Assembly (NCBI GenBank): GCA_045113315.1
Contig: JBGUIX010000014.1
Coordinates: 62,001 to 126,000 of the forward strand
Reading direction: 5' to 3'
DNA length: 64,000 nucleotides
Origin: RUG13091 sp045113315
GTDB lineage: Bacteria; Bacillota_I; Bacilli_A; RFN20; CAG-826
Position numbers and translations under genes: made by a program. Below the pieces are notes generated by a model. The model worked only from the letters and a program-made list of their open reading frames with translations, did not search any database and was not told the origin of the DNA. Shown piece by piece: positions 43,094-52,482 of this stretch; positions within the stretch are counted from its first letter, which is position 1; each line of letters starts with the position of its first letter.

Positions 43094-44923
43094 TTATTCT
43101 TTTTCTAACGCTTTTTGATGAGCGTCATATTTCTTTCTTTCCACTGTGTTAAGAATCTTTTTTCTCATTCTATAAGTGCTTGGAGTGATTTCCACAAGTT
43201 CATCAGAATTGATGTAATCTAAACAAGCCTCTAAAGACATTTTTCTTGGCGATTTTAAAACCACAGTGGTGTCTTTATTTGCGCTTCTCATATTGGTAAG
43301 AGCTTTCTTTAAAACGCAGTTAACCGCTAAGTCGATATCATAACGATTTTCACCGATAATCATACCTTCGTAAACTTCAGTGCCTGGTTCGATAAACATC
43401 GTTCCTCTTTCTTCGACGTGTTCAATTGCATATGGAGTAGCAATACCGGCTTCCGTAGCGACAAGAACACCTAATGGTCTTTCACCTAAGTTCATAGAAA
43501 CCATTTCACGATATTCTTTAAAGACGTGAGAAAGGATACCATAACCTTTGGTTAAGGTCATAAAGTTAGTCACATAACCTAACAATCCACGAGAAGGAAT
43601 AACATATGTTAATTTAGTTGTGGCTTCTTTAACATCCATGTTGATCATTTCTGCATCTCTATTACCTAAAGAAGTCATAATGTCACCAACGAAATCATTA
43701 GGAACATCTATTTCTAAATCTTCGTATGGTTCATATTTCACACCATCAATTTCTTTGATGATAACTTTTGGTTTAGAAACTTCTAATTCAAAGCCTTCTC
43801 TTCTCATGTTTTCGATGAGAATACCAAGGTGTAATTCACCCCTACCGGAAACAATCCAGGTTTCACTATTTGGCACTCTTTCAACTTTTAAAGCAACATC
43901 TTTTTGAGTTTCTCTAAATAATCTTTCTTCAATCTTTCTAGCTGTTAATAATTTACCTTCTTTACCAGAAAGAGGAGATGTATTTGTGCCGAAAGTCATC
44001 TGTAATGTTGGTTCATCAAGATGAATTAAAGGTAATGGATTAATATGATTTACATTACAAATAGTTTCACCAACATTAATATCCATTAAACCCGCAATTG
44101 CGCAGATTTCCCCTGCAGAAGCTGATTCAATTTCTAATCTTCTAATTCCTTGGTAGCCAAATAATTTCATGACTTTGAAGTTTTTAACACTACCGTCAAG
44201 ACGGCAAACAGAAACAGTATCATTCACATGGATAGTGCCATTTTTCACTGTACCAATACCAATTCTTCCAACGAAATCGTTATAGTCTAATAAAGATACT
44301 TGTAATTGTAATGGTTTATTTGGATCCGCTTTTGGAGCAGGGATTTCATCGATAATCATTTGTAAAACGGCGTCCATACCTGGTTTTTGAGTGGATGGAT
44401 CAGGATCTAAAGAACTCGTTCCTTGTAAAGCGGAAGTATAGACCACTTTGAAATCTAAAAATTCATCAGGAGCACCTAATTCAATAAATAAAGTTAGAAC
44501 TTCATCTAATGTTTTAGCGATATCGATATTTGCTCTATCAATCTTGTTGATACAAACAATCGGTTTTACATGTGCTTCTAATGCTTTTTTTAAAACGAAT
44601 CTAGTTTGAGGCATGGTTCCTTCAAAAGCATCCACTAATAAAAGACAACCATCAACCATGTTCATAATACGTTCCACTTCACCACCAAAGTCAGCGTGTC
44701 CTGGAGTATCTAATATGTTAATCTTTGTATCTTTATAAATAACAGATGTGGTTTTTGCTAAGATAGTGATACCTCTTTCTCTTTCGATATCGTTACTATC
44801 CATGACTCTATTAGCGACTTCTTCATTCTCACGAAAAGCACCAGAAGATTTTAATAATTGATCGACTAAAGTAGTCTTACCGTGGTCGACGTGAGCGATA
44901 ATTGCAATATTACGAATATTCAT
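43094..44923 (-). CDS. typA: Ribosome-associated GTPase TypA/BipA
   Basis: This 609-residue translational GTPase has G1 AHVDHGKTTL (10-19), G2 RERGIT, G3 DTPGHAD and G4 NKID, followed by domains resembling EF-G III and V and the BipA C-terminal domain. It binds 70S ribosomes or assists 50S assembly under stress. GGAGGT lies before the ATG. It is convergent with RluA and transcribed toward the origin. Confidence 0.96.
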   Translation of the reverse strand: MNIRNIAIIAHVDHGKTTLVDQLLKSSGAFRENEEVANRVMDSNDIERERGITILAKTTSVIYKDTKINILDTPGHADFGGEVERIMNMVDGCLLLVDAFEGTMPQTRFVLKKALEAHVKPIVCINKIDRANIDIAKTLDEVLTLFIELGAPDEFLDFKVVYTSALQGTSSLDPDPSTQKPGMDAVLQMIIDEIPAPKADPNKPLQLQVSLLDYNDFVGRIGIGTVKNGTIHVNDTVSVCRLDGSVKNFKVMKLFGYQGIRRLEIESASAGEICAIAGLMDINVGETICNVNHINPLPLIHLDEPTLQMTFGTNTSPLSGKEGKLLTARKIEERLFRETQKDVALKVERVPNSETWIVSGRGELHLGILIENMRREGFELEVSKPKVIIKEIDGVKYEPYEDLEIDVPNDFVGDIMTSLGNRDAEMINMDVKEATTKLTYVIPSRGLLGYVTNFMTLTKGYGILSHVFKEYREMVSMNLGERPLGVLVATEAGIATPYAIEHVEERGTMFIEPGTEVYEGMIIGENRYDIDLAVNCVLKKALTNMRSANKDTTVVLKSPRKMSLEACLDYINSDELVEITPSTYRMRKKILNTVERKKYDAHQKALEKE

Positions 44924-45011
44924 AAGACTACCTCCAAAAAATCTTTTCTATCATAGAAAAGCGAGAACAAAAAAGCAATAAAAAAGTAAATTACCTTGTC
45001 GTGTATGTGTG

Positions 45012-45017
45012 TATAAT
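45012..45017 (+). promoter_or_regulatory. -10 element of the yfhO-like gene, leaderless arrangement
   Basis: TATAAT lies only 8 bases before the ATG at 45026, so transcription would begin at or 1-2 bases before the start codon. No Shine-Dalgarno and no clear -35 are seen. Confidence 0.5.
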
Positions 45018-45025
45018 ATGTATAC

Positions 45026-48000
45026 ATGAGTAACGCGATCGTTATCAAATCAAAGAAGAAATTTGTCGATTATCTCCCTTCTTTTATTAAGAGTATTCAT
45101 TCGATGTTTTACTATTATCTATTCCTAATTATATTAGGAATAATCTTCTTTTCTAGCTCATTATTTATCAATTATTTTACCACTCCATTTACTGGTGATT
45201 ACACCTCTCAACAATTTGCTTTTTATACAAATGGATATGATGATTGGTGGCACTTTTTTAAAACTGGAGAATTTGTCTTATATGATCAGAACACCTTTTT
45301 AGGTGCGGATAATATTGGATCTAATTCTTTCTATTATTTGTTCGACCCTTTCTTCTTACCAATATTATTAGTTCCTAGACAACTTATCCCACAGTTTATG
45401 GTGGTGTTAACCATCTTAAAGATATCCGCTGCTGGTATGGTTTTCTTCCTATATATGCGTTATTTAGGAGCATCTAGAACTGCTAGTAAAATAACTGGCA
45501 TTGCTTATGCCTTCTCAGGTTGGATGACTTGGTATTTATGGTTTAACCATTTTACGGAAATAACGATTGTTTTGCCTTTAATCTTATTAGGAGTTGAAAT
45601 AGTTCTAAAAGAAAAGAAACCTTGGGTATTGATGTTTGCTATCGCCTTAATGGGATTTGTAAATTATTTCTTCTTAATATGTTTTGTGATGTGTGCGTTT
45701 TTATACGCTATGTTTAGATACTTCCAAAGAATTAGATTAAATAAAGCAAAAGATAACTTATTAATTTTAGGATTAGGGTTTGTTGGTTTCTTGGTTGGAA
45801 TAATCATTCCTATGATGGTTGTTTTTCCATCTGCGATGCACGCCTTAACTTCTCCTAGAGCGAGTGGTAATAACTATTTAGTGTTTTTAAAAGATGCTTT
45901 TAAGAGCCATAACTTTAAAAGAATTATGGATTTATTAACTTCTTGGACCGCAAATGGAAAGACTGATCAAAATAGAGCTAGATCTTTATACCCATTTATT
46001 GATTTTATATTCCCTGTCACTAGTGATAGAGGAACACCTTTAACAGTTTATGGTAACGAAACATATGATAACGTAGCCGGATCAACTTATTGTTTCTTAC
46101 CGATGATGATGTTATTAGTTCCTGCTTTTATAAATTCATTTAGAAAGAAACATTTTTCGGTTGTTATTCCACTAGCGTTTTTTATCTTCGCTTTATTTAC
46201 ACCCTGTTTTTATTATTTGTTCCATGGCTTCACACAAGCCTATAGTCGTTGGACCTTATTTGTGACCACTTCTATATTGGCTTATACAGGGTTACATCTA
46301 GATGAAATTAAGAATAAGAGTTTTATAAATTTAATCATCGGCGGATTAAGTTTAATCGTCTTAACTTTAATCGCGGGATGGGCCGCAAATGAGATTGTAA
46401 AAAAGTATAATCAAAGCTTCACAGAAAGAGTTCCAATCTGGTTAGCAATACTTATTGAATGTATCTATATCGTTTTATTTGTTTCTATCTTAATTCTCAC
46501 AAAATTTAAGAAAAAACTGAACTTTTACGCGTTTTTTACTGGTTTTATATCTCTTGAAATCGCGGCGATGGGCGCCTTTGTGATTCAAGGACATGGTGTT
46601 GAAGATTACTATTATACAAACAAAGGATTTATCAAAAATGATGTTCTTCATTCATTAGTGGAGAAGACTAAAAAGAAAGATCCAACTTATTATCGTAGTT
46701 TCTCTTCTCTAGCTTCTAGCGATGCTTCAAATGATGAGATGAGAAATAACTATAATGGAGCATCTTTCTTCCATTCTATTTATAACTACAATGTCGCTGA
46801 TATATGTAACTGGTCTTCCATTACTGGAGGCGTAGCTCCAGGTAGTTGGAGTGGTCATTTTGTCCAAAAGAGAAACAATTTAGATTTCTTATTAGGTATG
46901 AAATATTACTATGTTGAAGATGACTATTTCTATTATCAGAATCGTAAAGAAGCTAGTTCAGATAAATTTAGATATAATGTTCCTTTAAATTATTTAGACA
47001 TTACTTCCACTATGCCTAATAAAGAGTTCCGTATTTATAAAAATATGGACTATGTTGATTTTGCTTTGACCTATGATACGGTTTATCCAACCTATGGTAA
47101 TCCAAATGAATCCGATTCCTATGAAGGCTTATATAGTGCCTCTTCAAGAAGCGTTCTTGCTCTTGAGGAATTATATTTACAAGGAGCGATTATCAATAAA
47201 TATCGTGATGAAACAATTGTGGATGATATTAAGAACAACCATCCTGATATTGAAGTAAGTGATATTCCAAATAGAGTTCCTTCATTTTATTACACTTATG
47301 TAAAGACTGAATCTTATAAAGAAAGTGGTGGTTCATCATATTATGATGCGATGATCACTTTCTATGATATTTATAGTTCTAATCAAGGATTAAAATCATT
47401 AGATTTAACCGCGAAAGATTACGTTACTTTATTAAACACAAACAACAACACATTTGTTAAATCTTCATCACCAGAAAATGGAGATTTCTATCGCCGTTAC
47501 TGTGCTGTCATGGAAGCAAAAGGTGAATGCTTTCCTAACTATGATCCTAGTGGAAATATTTTCTATTTATCTGCGACGTTTGCTAACAAATATCAAATCG
47601 ACGTTTATTTAGTGGACACGAACAATCAAATCGTTACTTATGATAATCATAATGATGGTTATTATAGCGGGACTAGAGGCGGTAAAGAATATCGCACTTT
47701 CTATACCGCTCCGGAATATGGTTTAGATGAAAATGGTCAATTAGTAATTAAAAGCCCCGCCCCTAAAATTAAAAAAATTATTTTAGCGTCTAGAAATTAT
47801 AGAATGAGAAGTTCTTATCCTTTATATATTGATAGTTATACTAGTTGGAATAATAAATTATCTAATTTCAAAAACTATCCAGTTACTGATGTAAAATCGA
47901 GCGCGAATAAATATACATTTAAGACCAATTTTGACAAAGAAAGAGTGGTTATGACACGTTTAGCTTATGAAGATGGTTTCACTCTTAAAATGGTCGATTC

Positions 48001-48235
48001 TAGTGGTAAAAAAAGCAATGTTAAAGTATTTAACGGACAAGGCGGATTTGCTTCATTTATCAGTGGCACTGGTAACTGTTCTTATGTTTTAGAATTCTAT
48101 ACACCTTATTTACAATTATCTTCATATATTTCCATGGTGGGTGTTTTATCGTTCTTTGGTTCGATAGTTGCTTATACTTATTTTGCAATGGAAAACGAAA
48201 AGAAATCTGTTTTCTATAAATTTAAAAGACAATAA
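45026..48235 (+). CDS. YfhO-family membrane protein (GT-C-like)
   Basis: This 1069-residue protein has about a dozen helices in its N-terminal 500 residues and one C-terminal helix (about 1030-1055). Between them lies an extracytoplasmic region of about 500 residues rich in Tyr, Asn and Ser. The first loop carries GDYTSQQFAFYTNGYDDW, a YfhO/GT-C-type pattern with acidic residues. Bacillus YfhO takes part in glycosylating lipoteichoic acid from lipid-linked sugars, and a comparable cell-surface glycosyltransferase role is plausible. It is monocistronic between typA and rsmI. Confidence 0.85.
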   Translation: MSNAIVIKSKKKFVDYLPSFIKSIHSMFYYYLFLIILGIIFFSSSLFINYFTTPFTGDYTSQQFAFYTNGYDDWWHFFKTGEFVLYDQNTFLGADNIGSNSFYYLFDPFFLPILLVPRQLIPQFMVVLTILKISAAGMVFFLYMRYLGASRTASKITGIAYAFSGWMTWYLWFNHFTEITIVLPLILLGVEIVLKEKKPWVLMFAIALMGFVNYFFLICFVMCAFLYAMFRYFQRIRLNKAKDNLLILGLGFVGFLVGIIIPMMVVFPSAMHALTSPRASGNNYLVFLKDAFKSHNFKRIMDLLTSWTANGKTDQNRARSLYPFIDFIFPVTSDRGTPLTVYGNETYDNVAGSTYCFLPMMMLLVPAFINSFRKKHFSVVIPLAFFIFALFTPCFYYLFHGFTQAYSRWTLFVTTSILAYTGLHLDEIKNKSFINLIIGGLSLIVLTLIAGWAANEIVKKYNQSFTERVPIWLAILIECIYIVLFVSILILTKFKKKLNFYAFFTGFISLEIAAMGAFVIQGHGVEDYYYTNKGFIKNDVLHSLVEKTKKKDPTYYRSFSSLASSDASNDEMRNNYNGASFFHSIYNYNVADICNWSSITGGVAPGSWSGHFVQKRNNLDFLLGMKYYYVEDDYFYYQNRKEASSDKFRYNVPLNYLDITSTMPNKEFRIYKNMDYVDFALTYDTVYPTYGNPNESDSYEGLYSASSRSVLALEELYLQGAIINKYRDETIVDDIKNNHPDIEVSDIPNRVPSFYYTYVKTESYKESGGSSYYDAMITFYDIYSSNQGLKSLDLTAKDYVTLLNTNNNTFVKSSSPENGDFYRRYCAVMEAKGECFPNYDPSGNIFYLSATFANKYQIDVYLVDTNNQIVTYDNHNDGYYSGTRGGKEYRTFYTAPEYGLDENGQLVIKSPAPKIKKIILASRNYRMRSSYPLYIDSYTSWNNKLSNFKNYPVTDVKSSANKYTFKTNFDKERVVMTRLAYEDGFTLKMVDSSGKKSNVKVFNGQGGFASFISGTGNCSYVLEFYTPYLQLSSYISMVGVLSFFGSIVAYTYFAMENEKKSVFYKFKRQ

Positions 48236-48260
48236 AAAACCGCTCTAGAGTTTTTGAGCG
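48233..48260 (-). terminator. Rho-independent terminator of the dnaX-rsmI operon
   Basis: On the minus strand CGCTC (48260-48256) pairs with GAGCG (48245-48241), followed by GTTTTTT. The stop codon of rsmI lies in the structure. Confidence 0.65.
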
Positions 48261-49096
48261 ATTTTATAGACGAGATTTTTGGGGAGGTTATACTCCTCTT
48301 TTAATATTTCGATCGCGGTCTTTTTGCTTGCTCCTTTATCAATAAAGGATTTAAGCTTCTTTTCAATTAGTTCTTCATCCACCGCTTTATCTTTCAATTC
48401 TTCGTTTCCTTTTATTATTATGACCATTTCGCCTTTTAAAGATTCGAAGTCGATATTAACTATTTCATCAAGAGAACCACGTATATATTCTTCATTTATT
48501 TTTGTTAGTTCTCGAGCGATAACCACTTCTCTATTTTTAAAAACTTCATGCATTAATTTAATAGTTTCTTCAATATGATGTGGTGATTCATAAAAGATTA
48601 ATGTTTCAGGCTTGTCCACTAATTTGGTAAGTTCATTCTTTGCTTCGTTTCTCTTCTTTGGTAAGAAACCATAAAAATAGAAATGATTAGTGGGTAATCC
48701 AGAAGCTACTAAAGCGTTGATAAAAGCTGAACTTCCTGAAATGGTGGAAACATTAATGCCTTCTTTTATTGCCATTTTTACTAAGATGTTTCCGGGATCA
48801 CTTATTCCAGGATAACCAGCGTCACTTACATAAGCGACTTTTTTGCCAGATTTAATTAAATTAATTAAGTGATTAGAGGCTTCTACTTCATTATGTTCAC
48901 GAAGTGAAAATAATTCGGATTTAATTCCGTAACACGATAATAACTTATAAGTGTTTCTAGTATCTTCTGCAGCGATTAGATCCATTTCTTTTAATGTCTC
49001 TAACGCTCTTTCTGTAATTTCTTTTAAGTTACCAATTGGAGTGGCAACTAAATATAGAAGAGGAGATTTGTTATCAAAACTTTTACTTCTCTTCAT
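48245..49096 (-). CDS. rsmI: 16S rRNA 2'-O-methyltransferase RsmI
   Basis: RsmI methylates the ribose of C1402 in 16S rRNA. The 283-residue tetrapyrrole-methylase fold shows LVATPIGNL (16-24), AAEDTR, VSDAGYPGISDPG and ISGSSAF. It begins inside the ricT gene (14-base overlap) with GGAG upstream. The yaaT-rsmI neighbourhood is ancient in Firmicutes. The stop codon is TAG. Confidence 0.95.
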   Translation of the reverse strand: MKRSKSFDNKSPLLYLVATPIGNLKEITERALETLKEMDLIAAEDTRNTYKLLSCYGIKSELFSLREHNEVEASNHLINLIKSGKKVAYVSDAGYPGISDPGNILVKMAIKEGINVSTISGSSAFINALVASGLPTNHFYFYGFLPKKRNEAKNELTKLVDKPETLIFYESPHHIEETIKLMHEVFKNREVVIARELTKINEEYIRGSLDEIVNIDFESLKGEMVIIIKGNEELKDKAVDEELIEKKLKSFIDKGASKKTAIEILKEEYNLPKNLVYKIAQKL

Positions 49097-49958
49097 TACG
49101 ATTTTTTCTCCAACGAGCTTGTTTATTTAATTCTTCAATTGGTAAGAATTTGACGTCTTCTTCGTTTTCAATTTTTACCACTTTAGAAATAACATTCACA
49201 CCGGTGACCGTATATTCAGTTTTGTCAATAAATAATTTGGTGCCTAATTCTGGGAAGTTTTTCTTCTCTTCACTATAAGCATCATCTTCATATTTTAAAC
49301 AACAAATTAATTTGCCGCAGTGGCCAGAAAGTTTTGGGATGTTAATCGCTAACATCTGGTTTTTGGCTCTATTAATGGATATACCATCAAATTCATTTAA
49401 GAATGTGGAACAGCAAAGTGGAAGACCGCATATGCCTACTCCACCAATCATCTTAGCTTTATCACGAGAACCCACTTGTCTTAATTCGATTCTAGTGTGT
49501 AAACGAGAGGCTAAAGATTTTAATAATTCACGGAAATCTACTCTTTCATCTGCAACGTAAGTAAGGATAACTTTTGTCTTATCTAAGGTGTACTCACAAG
49601 AAATAAAGTTCATGTCGAGCTTTAATCTATTTGCTTCATTTTTACTAATTTCTAGCGCAGAAGCCGCGTCTTTTTTGTTTGATTCGAATATTTTAACGTC
49701 GATATCGTTAGCTAATCTAATGATTGGTTTTAAACCTAATTCAGATTCATATTTATCAATATCGATTGGAGTAAAAGCGATTTCTCCGAGTTCTAAACCA
49801 CGGATAGTTTCAACGATTACTTTATCCCCATCTTTAACTTCAAGATCTTCTTTGATACCGAAGTAATAAGTTCTTTGAGTGTTATAAAAACGGACACCGA
49901 CATATTGTCTATATTCGGAATTATCTATATTGTTTATGGAGTTTTCTTTTTCTATCAT
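49083..49958 (-). CDS. ricT: PSP1-domain protein RicT (YaaT)
   Basis: This 291-residue PSP1-domain protein has the conserved cysteine segments CGLPLCCSTFLNEF (about 174-187) and GHCGKLICCLKYE (about 213-225). In Bacillus it forms the Ric complex with RicA and RicF, binds Fe-S clusters and modulates RNase Y cleavage. It begins one base after the holB stop. Confidence 0.92.
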   Translation of the reverse strand: MIEKENSINNIDNSEYRQYVGVRFYNTQRTYYFGIKEDLEVKDGDKVIVETIRGLELGEIAFTPIDIDKYESELGLKPIIRLANDIDVKIFESNKKDAASALEISKNEANRLKLDMNFISCEYTLDKTKVILTYVADERVDFRELLKSLASRLHTRIELRQVGSRDKAKMIGGVGICGLPLCCSTFLNEFDGISINRAKNQMLAINIPKLSGHCGKLICCLKYEDDAYSEEKKNFPELGTKLFIDKTEYTVTGVNVISKVVKIENEEDVKFLPIEELNKQARWRKNRNEEK

Positions 49959-49959
49959 T

Positions 49960-50955
49960 TTAATTCTCCTTAATGATGTGAAGGACCAAATGGTCCATAA
50001 GTAATGAGATGTTAACGTTAAGATTAATTAAGTTACGATCTTTTAATATCTCAATCAAACTTTCATCTATATGAGAAAGTTTTCTGGCGAGTTCCTGAAG
50101 AATTGTATCATAACTTTTTAATATTGGCGATTTGCCGTGTTGAATATTTAATAAATCTCCAAAGGCTTCTACGAGCATATCTAAGAAGAATCTTGCGCTT
50201 TCTTTAGTTTTTACTAAAGGGATAATTGATTTTTGCGAATAGAAGATAGCTTTTTTATTATCTTTATCATTTAGCGCTTTTAAGAATTCAACGAATGCAT
50301 TTTTCGCATCATCATAATTCTCTTTTTCTTCCTTATCGTTTAAGACATCGTAGATGAGCTCCCCATCGTTATAAAAATATGATAGTAATTCTGCATCTTC
50401 CTCTGGAACATTTAAAGATATTGCTTCATTAATTACTTCTTTTCTATCAACAAGTTTTAATCTTAATAATTGGCATCTAGAAATAATTGTCGGAAGAACA
50501 TTATTCTCATTATTTGTAGTTAAGAAAGCATATATTTCGCTTCCTGGTTCTTCTAAGAATTTAAGAATGCTATTAATAGCTTCAACTGACATATTCTCAA
50601 CGAGGTGAAGAATATAAATCATCTTGCCTTTGGCTTCAAAAGCGGTTTTTTCAAATTGAGTTTCAATATTTCCCACTTCTTCTTTTTTGATGTTCTTTTT
50701 AGAACCATCTAAAACAATAAAGTCGGGATAATTATTATCATCAATTCTTAGACAAGTAATGCAGTTATTACAGGCTAAAGGATCAGGGGAATCACAAAGG
50801 ATAGATTTTGCTAAATATTTTGCGACCTCTAAAAGAGGTGTTCCTGGATTACCACTGATTAAATAAGCATGAGAAAGGTGCTTATTTTGTAAAGACCGCA
50901 CAAATGTGCGGTATATTATAGGTTGCTTATTTTCTAAATATTTCGCTACTTGCAT
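49960..50955 (-). CDS. holB: DNA polymerase III delta' subunit
   Basis: This 331-residue clamp-loader subunit has a degenerate P-loop (SGNPGTPLLE, lacking the GKT that DnaX has), as expected for delta'. The zinc-type cysteines are CDSPDPLACNNCITC (about 59-73), with a SRC-type arginine (ISRCQLL) near residue 168. It loads the beta clamp with DnaX and HolA. It overlaps tmk by 10 bases. Confidence 0.92.
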   Translation of the reverse strand: MQVAKYLENKQPIIYRTFVRSLQNKHLSHAYLISGNPGTPLLEVAKYLAKSILCDSPDPLACNNCITCLRIDDNNYPDFIVLDGSKKNIKKEEVGNIETQFEKTAFEAKGKMIYILHLVENMSVEAINSILKFLEEPGSEIYAFLTTNNENNVLPTIISRCQLLRLKLVDRKEVINEAISLNVPEEDAELLSYFYNDGELIYDVLNDKEEKENYDDAKNAFVEFLKALNDKDNKKAIFYSQKSIIPLVKTKESARFFLDMLVEAFGDLLNIQHGKSPILKSYDTILQELARKLSHIDESLIEILKDRNLINLNVNISLLMDHLVLHIIKEN

Positions 50956-51566
50956 AGACGAGATAAGATAGCCTCCATCGTAGCTTTTGCAACTTCTTCT
51001 TTTGATTTACCAGCATCGATAATGACATATCTTTCTGGGAATCTTTTCGCTAGATTTAAAAATGATTCTCTAACTTTGTTATGGAATTCAATTTTTTCTA
51101 AATCTAAACGATTAACTTCTCGACCAGCATTAGCGCTGATTCTAGCTAACCCAACTTCTGGTTTTATATCAAATAATAATGTTAAATCTGGCCAAGTATT
51201 TTCTGTGGCAAATAAATTAACGTTTAACACTTCTTCGATACCTAAACCTCTTGCTCCACCTTGGTAGGCTAAAGAACTATCTAAATAACGATCACAAATA
51301 ACAACTTTGCCTTCTTTTAAAGCGGGCCAAACCTTTTCCACTAGATGTTGTCTTCTGCTAGCGGCATATAAAAGGGCTTCTGTTCTAGAATCCATGGCTG
51401 TGTTTTCTTTATCTAAGATAACGTTACGAATTTGTTCAGCGATTGGTGTTCCACCAGGTTCTCTAGTGCGGACAACTTCATATCCCATCTCTTGTAATTT
51501 TTTAACAGCAGATTCAACTGCAGTGGTCTTTCCAGAACCTTCTGGACCTTCGAGAGTAATAAACAT
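50946..51566 (-). CDS. tmk: Thymidylate kinase
   Basis: Tmk phosphorylates dTMP to dTDP. This 206-residue kinase has the P-loop EGPEGSGKTT (6-15), TREPGGT, DRYLDSSLAYQG and a lid region. I chose the ATG at 51566 because AAGGAG lies just upstream; the longer in-frame start at 51599 lies in recR. The Bacillus gene order recR-tmk-holB-yaaT is kept apart from small lost genes. The stop codon is TAG. Confidence 0.95.
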   Translation of the reverse strand: MFITLEGPEGSGKTTAVESAVKKLQEMGYEVVRTREPGGTPIAEQIRNVILDKENTAMDSRTEALLYAASRRQHLVEKVWPALKEGKVVICDRYLDSSLAYQGGARGLGIEEVLNVNLFATENTWPDLTLLFDIKPEVGLARISANAGREVNRLDLEKIEFHNKVRESFLNLAKRFPERYVIIDAGKSKEEVAKATMEAILSRLCK

Positions 51567-51576
51567 ATTTTTCTCC

Positions 51577-52173
51577 TTAGATTTTACGACGGCCTTCAAT
51601 TGCTTTTGACAGCGTCAAAGCATCAGCGTAATCGAGATTTCCACCCATTGGCAAACCATAGGCTAAACGAGTCACATTAACATTCTTGTCTTGTAATAAT
51701 TTAGCGAGATATAAAGCAGTTGTTTCTCCATCCACTGTTGGGTTTGTGGCTAAAATAATTTCTTTTATCTCGCCTTCATCAATCCTCTTTAATAAAGAAT
51801 CGATATTTAAATCCTCAATTCCCTTTCCTCTAGAAATGGAAATAGTTCCACCTAAAACATGATATAGACCTTTATATCCTTCGGCATTTTCAAATGCTAA
51901 GACATCTTTTGGCGAAGAAACCACCATTAAAGTAGTTCTATCTCTAGATTGATCAGAACAGATTTCACATGTTTCTTTTTCAGTAATATTTCCGCAGATT
52001 GGGCATAGATGAATCTTAACCTTCAAATCTTTAACAGCATCGGCGAATTCATTAAGATCATCCTCATCCATATCAAGCATCGCAAAAGCCATTCTCTCAG
52101 CGCTTTTCTTACCAACGCTTGGGAGTTTGGATAACGATTCTTGTAAACGAATTAAAGATTTAATTTTATTCAT
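51577..52173 (-). CDS. recR: Recombination mediator RecR
   Basis: RecR works with RecF and RecO to load RecA. This 198-residue protein has a helix-hairpin-helix (LPSVGKKSAERMA, 17-29), a zinc finger CPICGNITEKETCEIC (about 57-72) and a TOPRIM domain (about 80-170). Its start overlaps the ybaB stop by one base (TAATG). Confidence 0.96.
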   Translation of the reverse strand: MNKIKSLIRLQESLSKLPSVGKKSAERMAFAMLDMDEDDLNEFADAVKDLKVKIHLCPICGNITEKETCEICSDQSRDRTTLMVVSSPKDVLAFENAEGYKGLYHVLGGTISISRGKGIEDLNIDSLLKRIDEGEIKEIILATNPTVDGETTALYLAKLLQDKNVNVTRLAYGLPMGGNLDYADALTLSKAIEGRRKI

Positions 52174-52478
52174 TAAAATGCTCCAAAACCAGCACGAGAA
52201 CCAGTGATTCTTTCATTCACTTCTTCTTTAGCAGCTTCGATCTTTTCTTGAAGTTCATTGACCGCTAAAACGAGCAAATCTTGAACCATTTCTTTGTTTT
52301 CTGCATCAAAAGCATCATTATCGATTTCGATTGTTTTTAAGGAACCATCACCCATCATAGTGACAGTGACAGCACCGCTTTTGCTAACAGTAAATTCTTG
52401 TTTTGCTAGCTCATCTAATGCTTTTTTAAGTTCTCTTTGCATCTTTTGAGCTTGGATCATCATTTGTTGCATGTTCAT
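52173..52478 (-). CDS. YbaB/EbfC-family nucleoid-associated protein
   Basis: This 101-residue protein is rich in Met and Gln at its N-terminus (MNMQQMMIQAQKMQ) and ends with ITGSRAGFGAF. Both match YbaB/EbfC proteins, which bind DNA as dimers between dnaX and recR. Translation is coupled to recR. Its start lies four bases after the dnaX stop. Confidence 0.94.
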   Translation of the reverse strand: MNMQQMMIQAQKMQRELKKALDELAKQEFTVSKSGAVTVTMMGDGSLKTIEIDNDAFDAENKEMVQDLLVLAVNELQEKIEAAKEEVNERITGSRAGFGAF

Positions 52479-52482
52479 AAAG

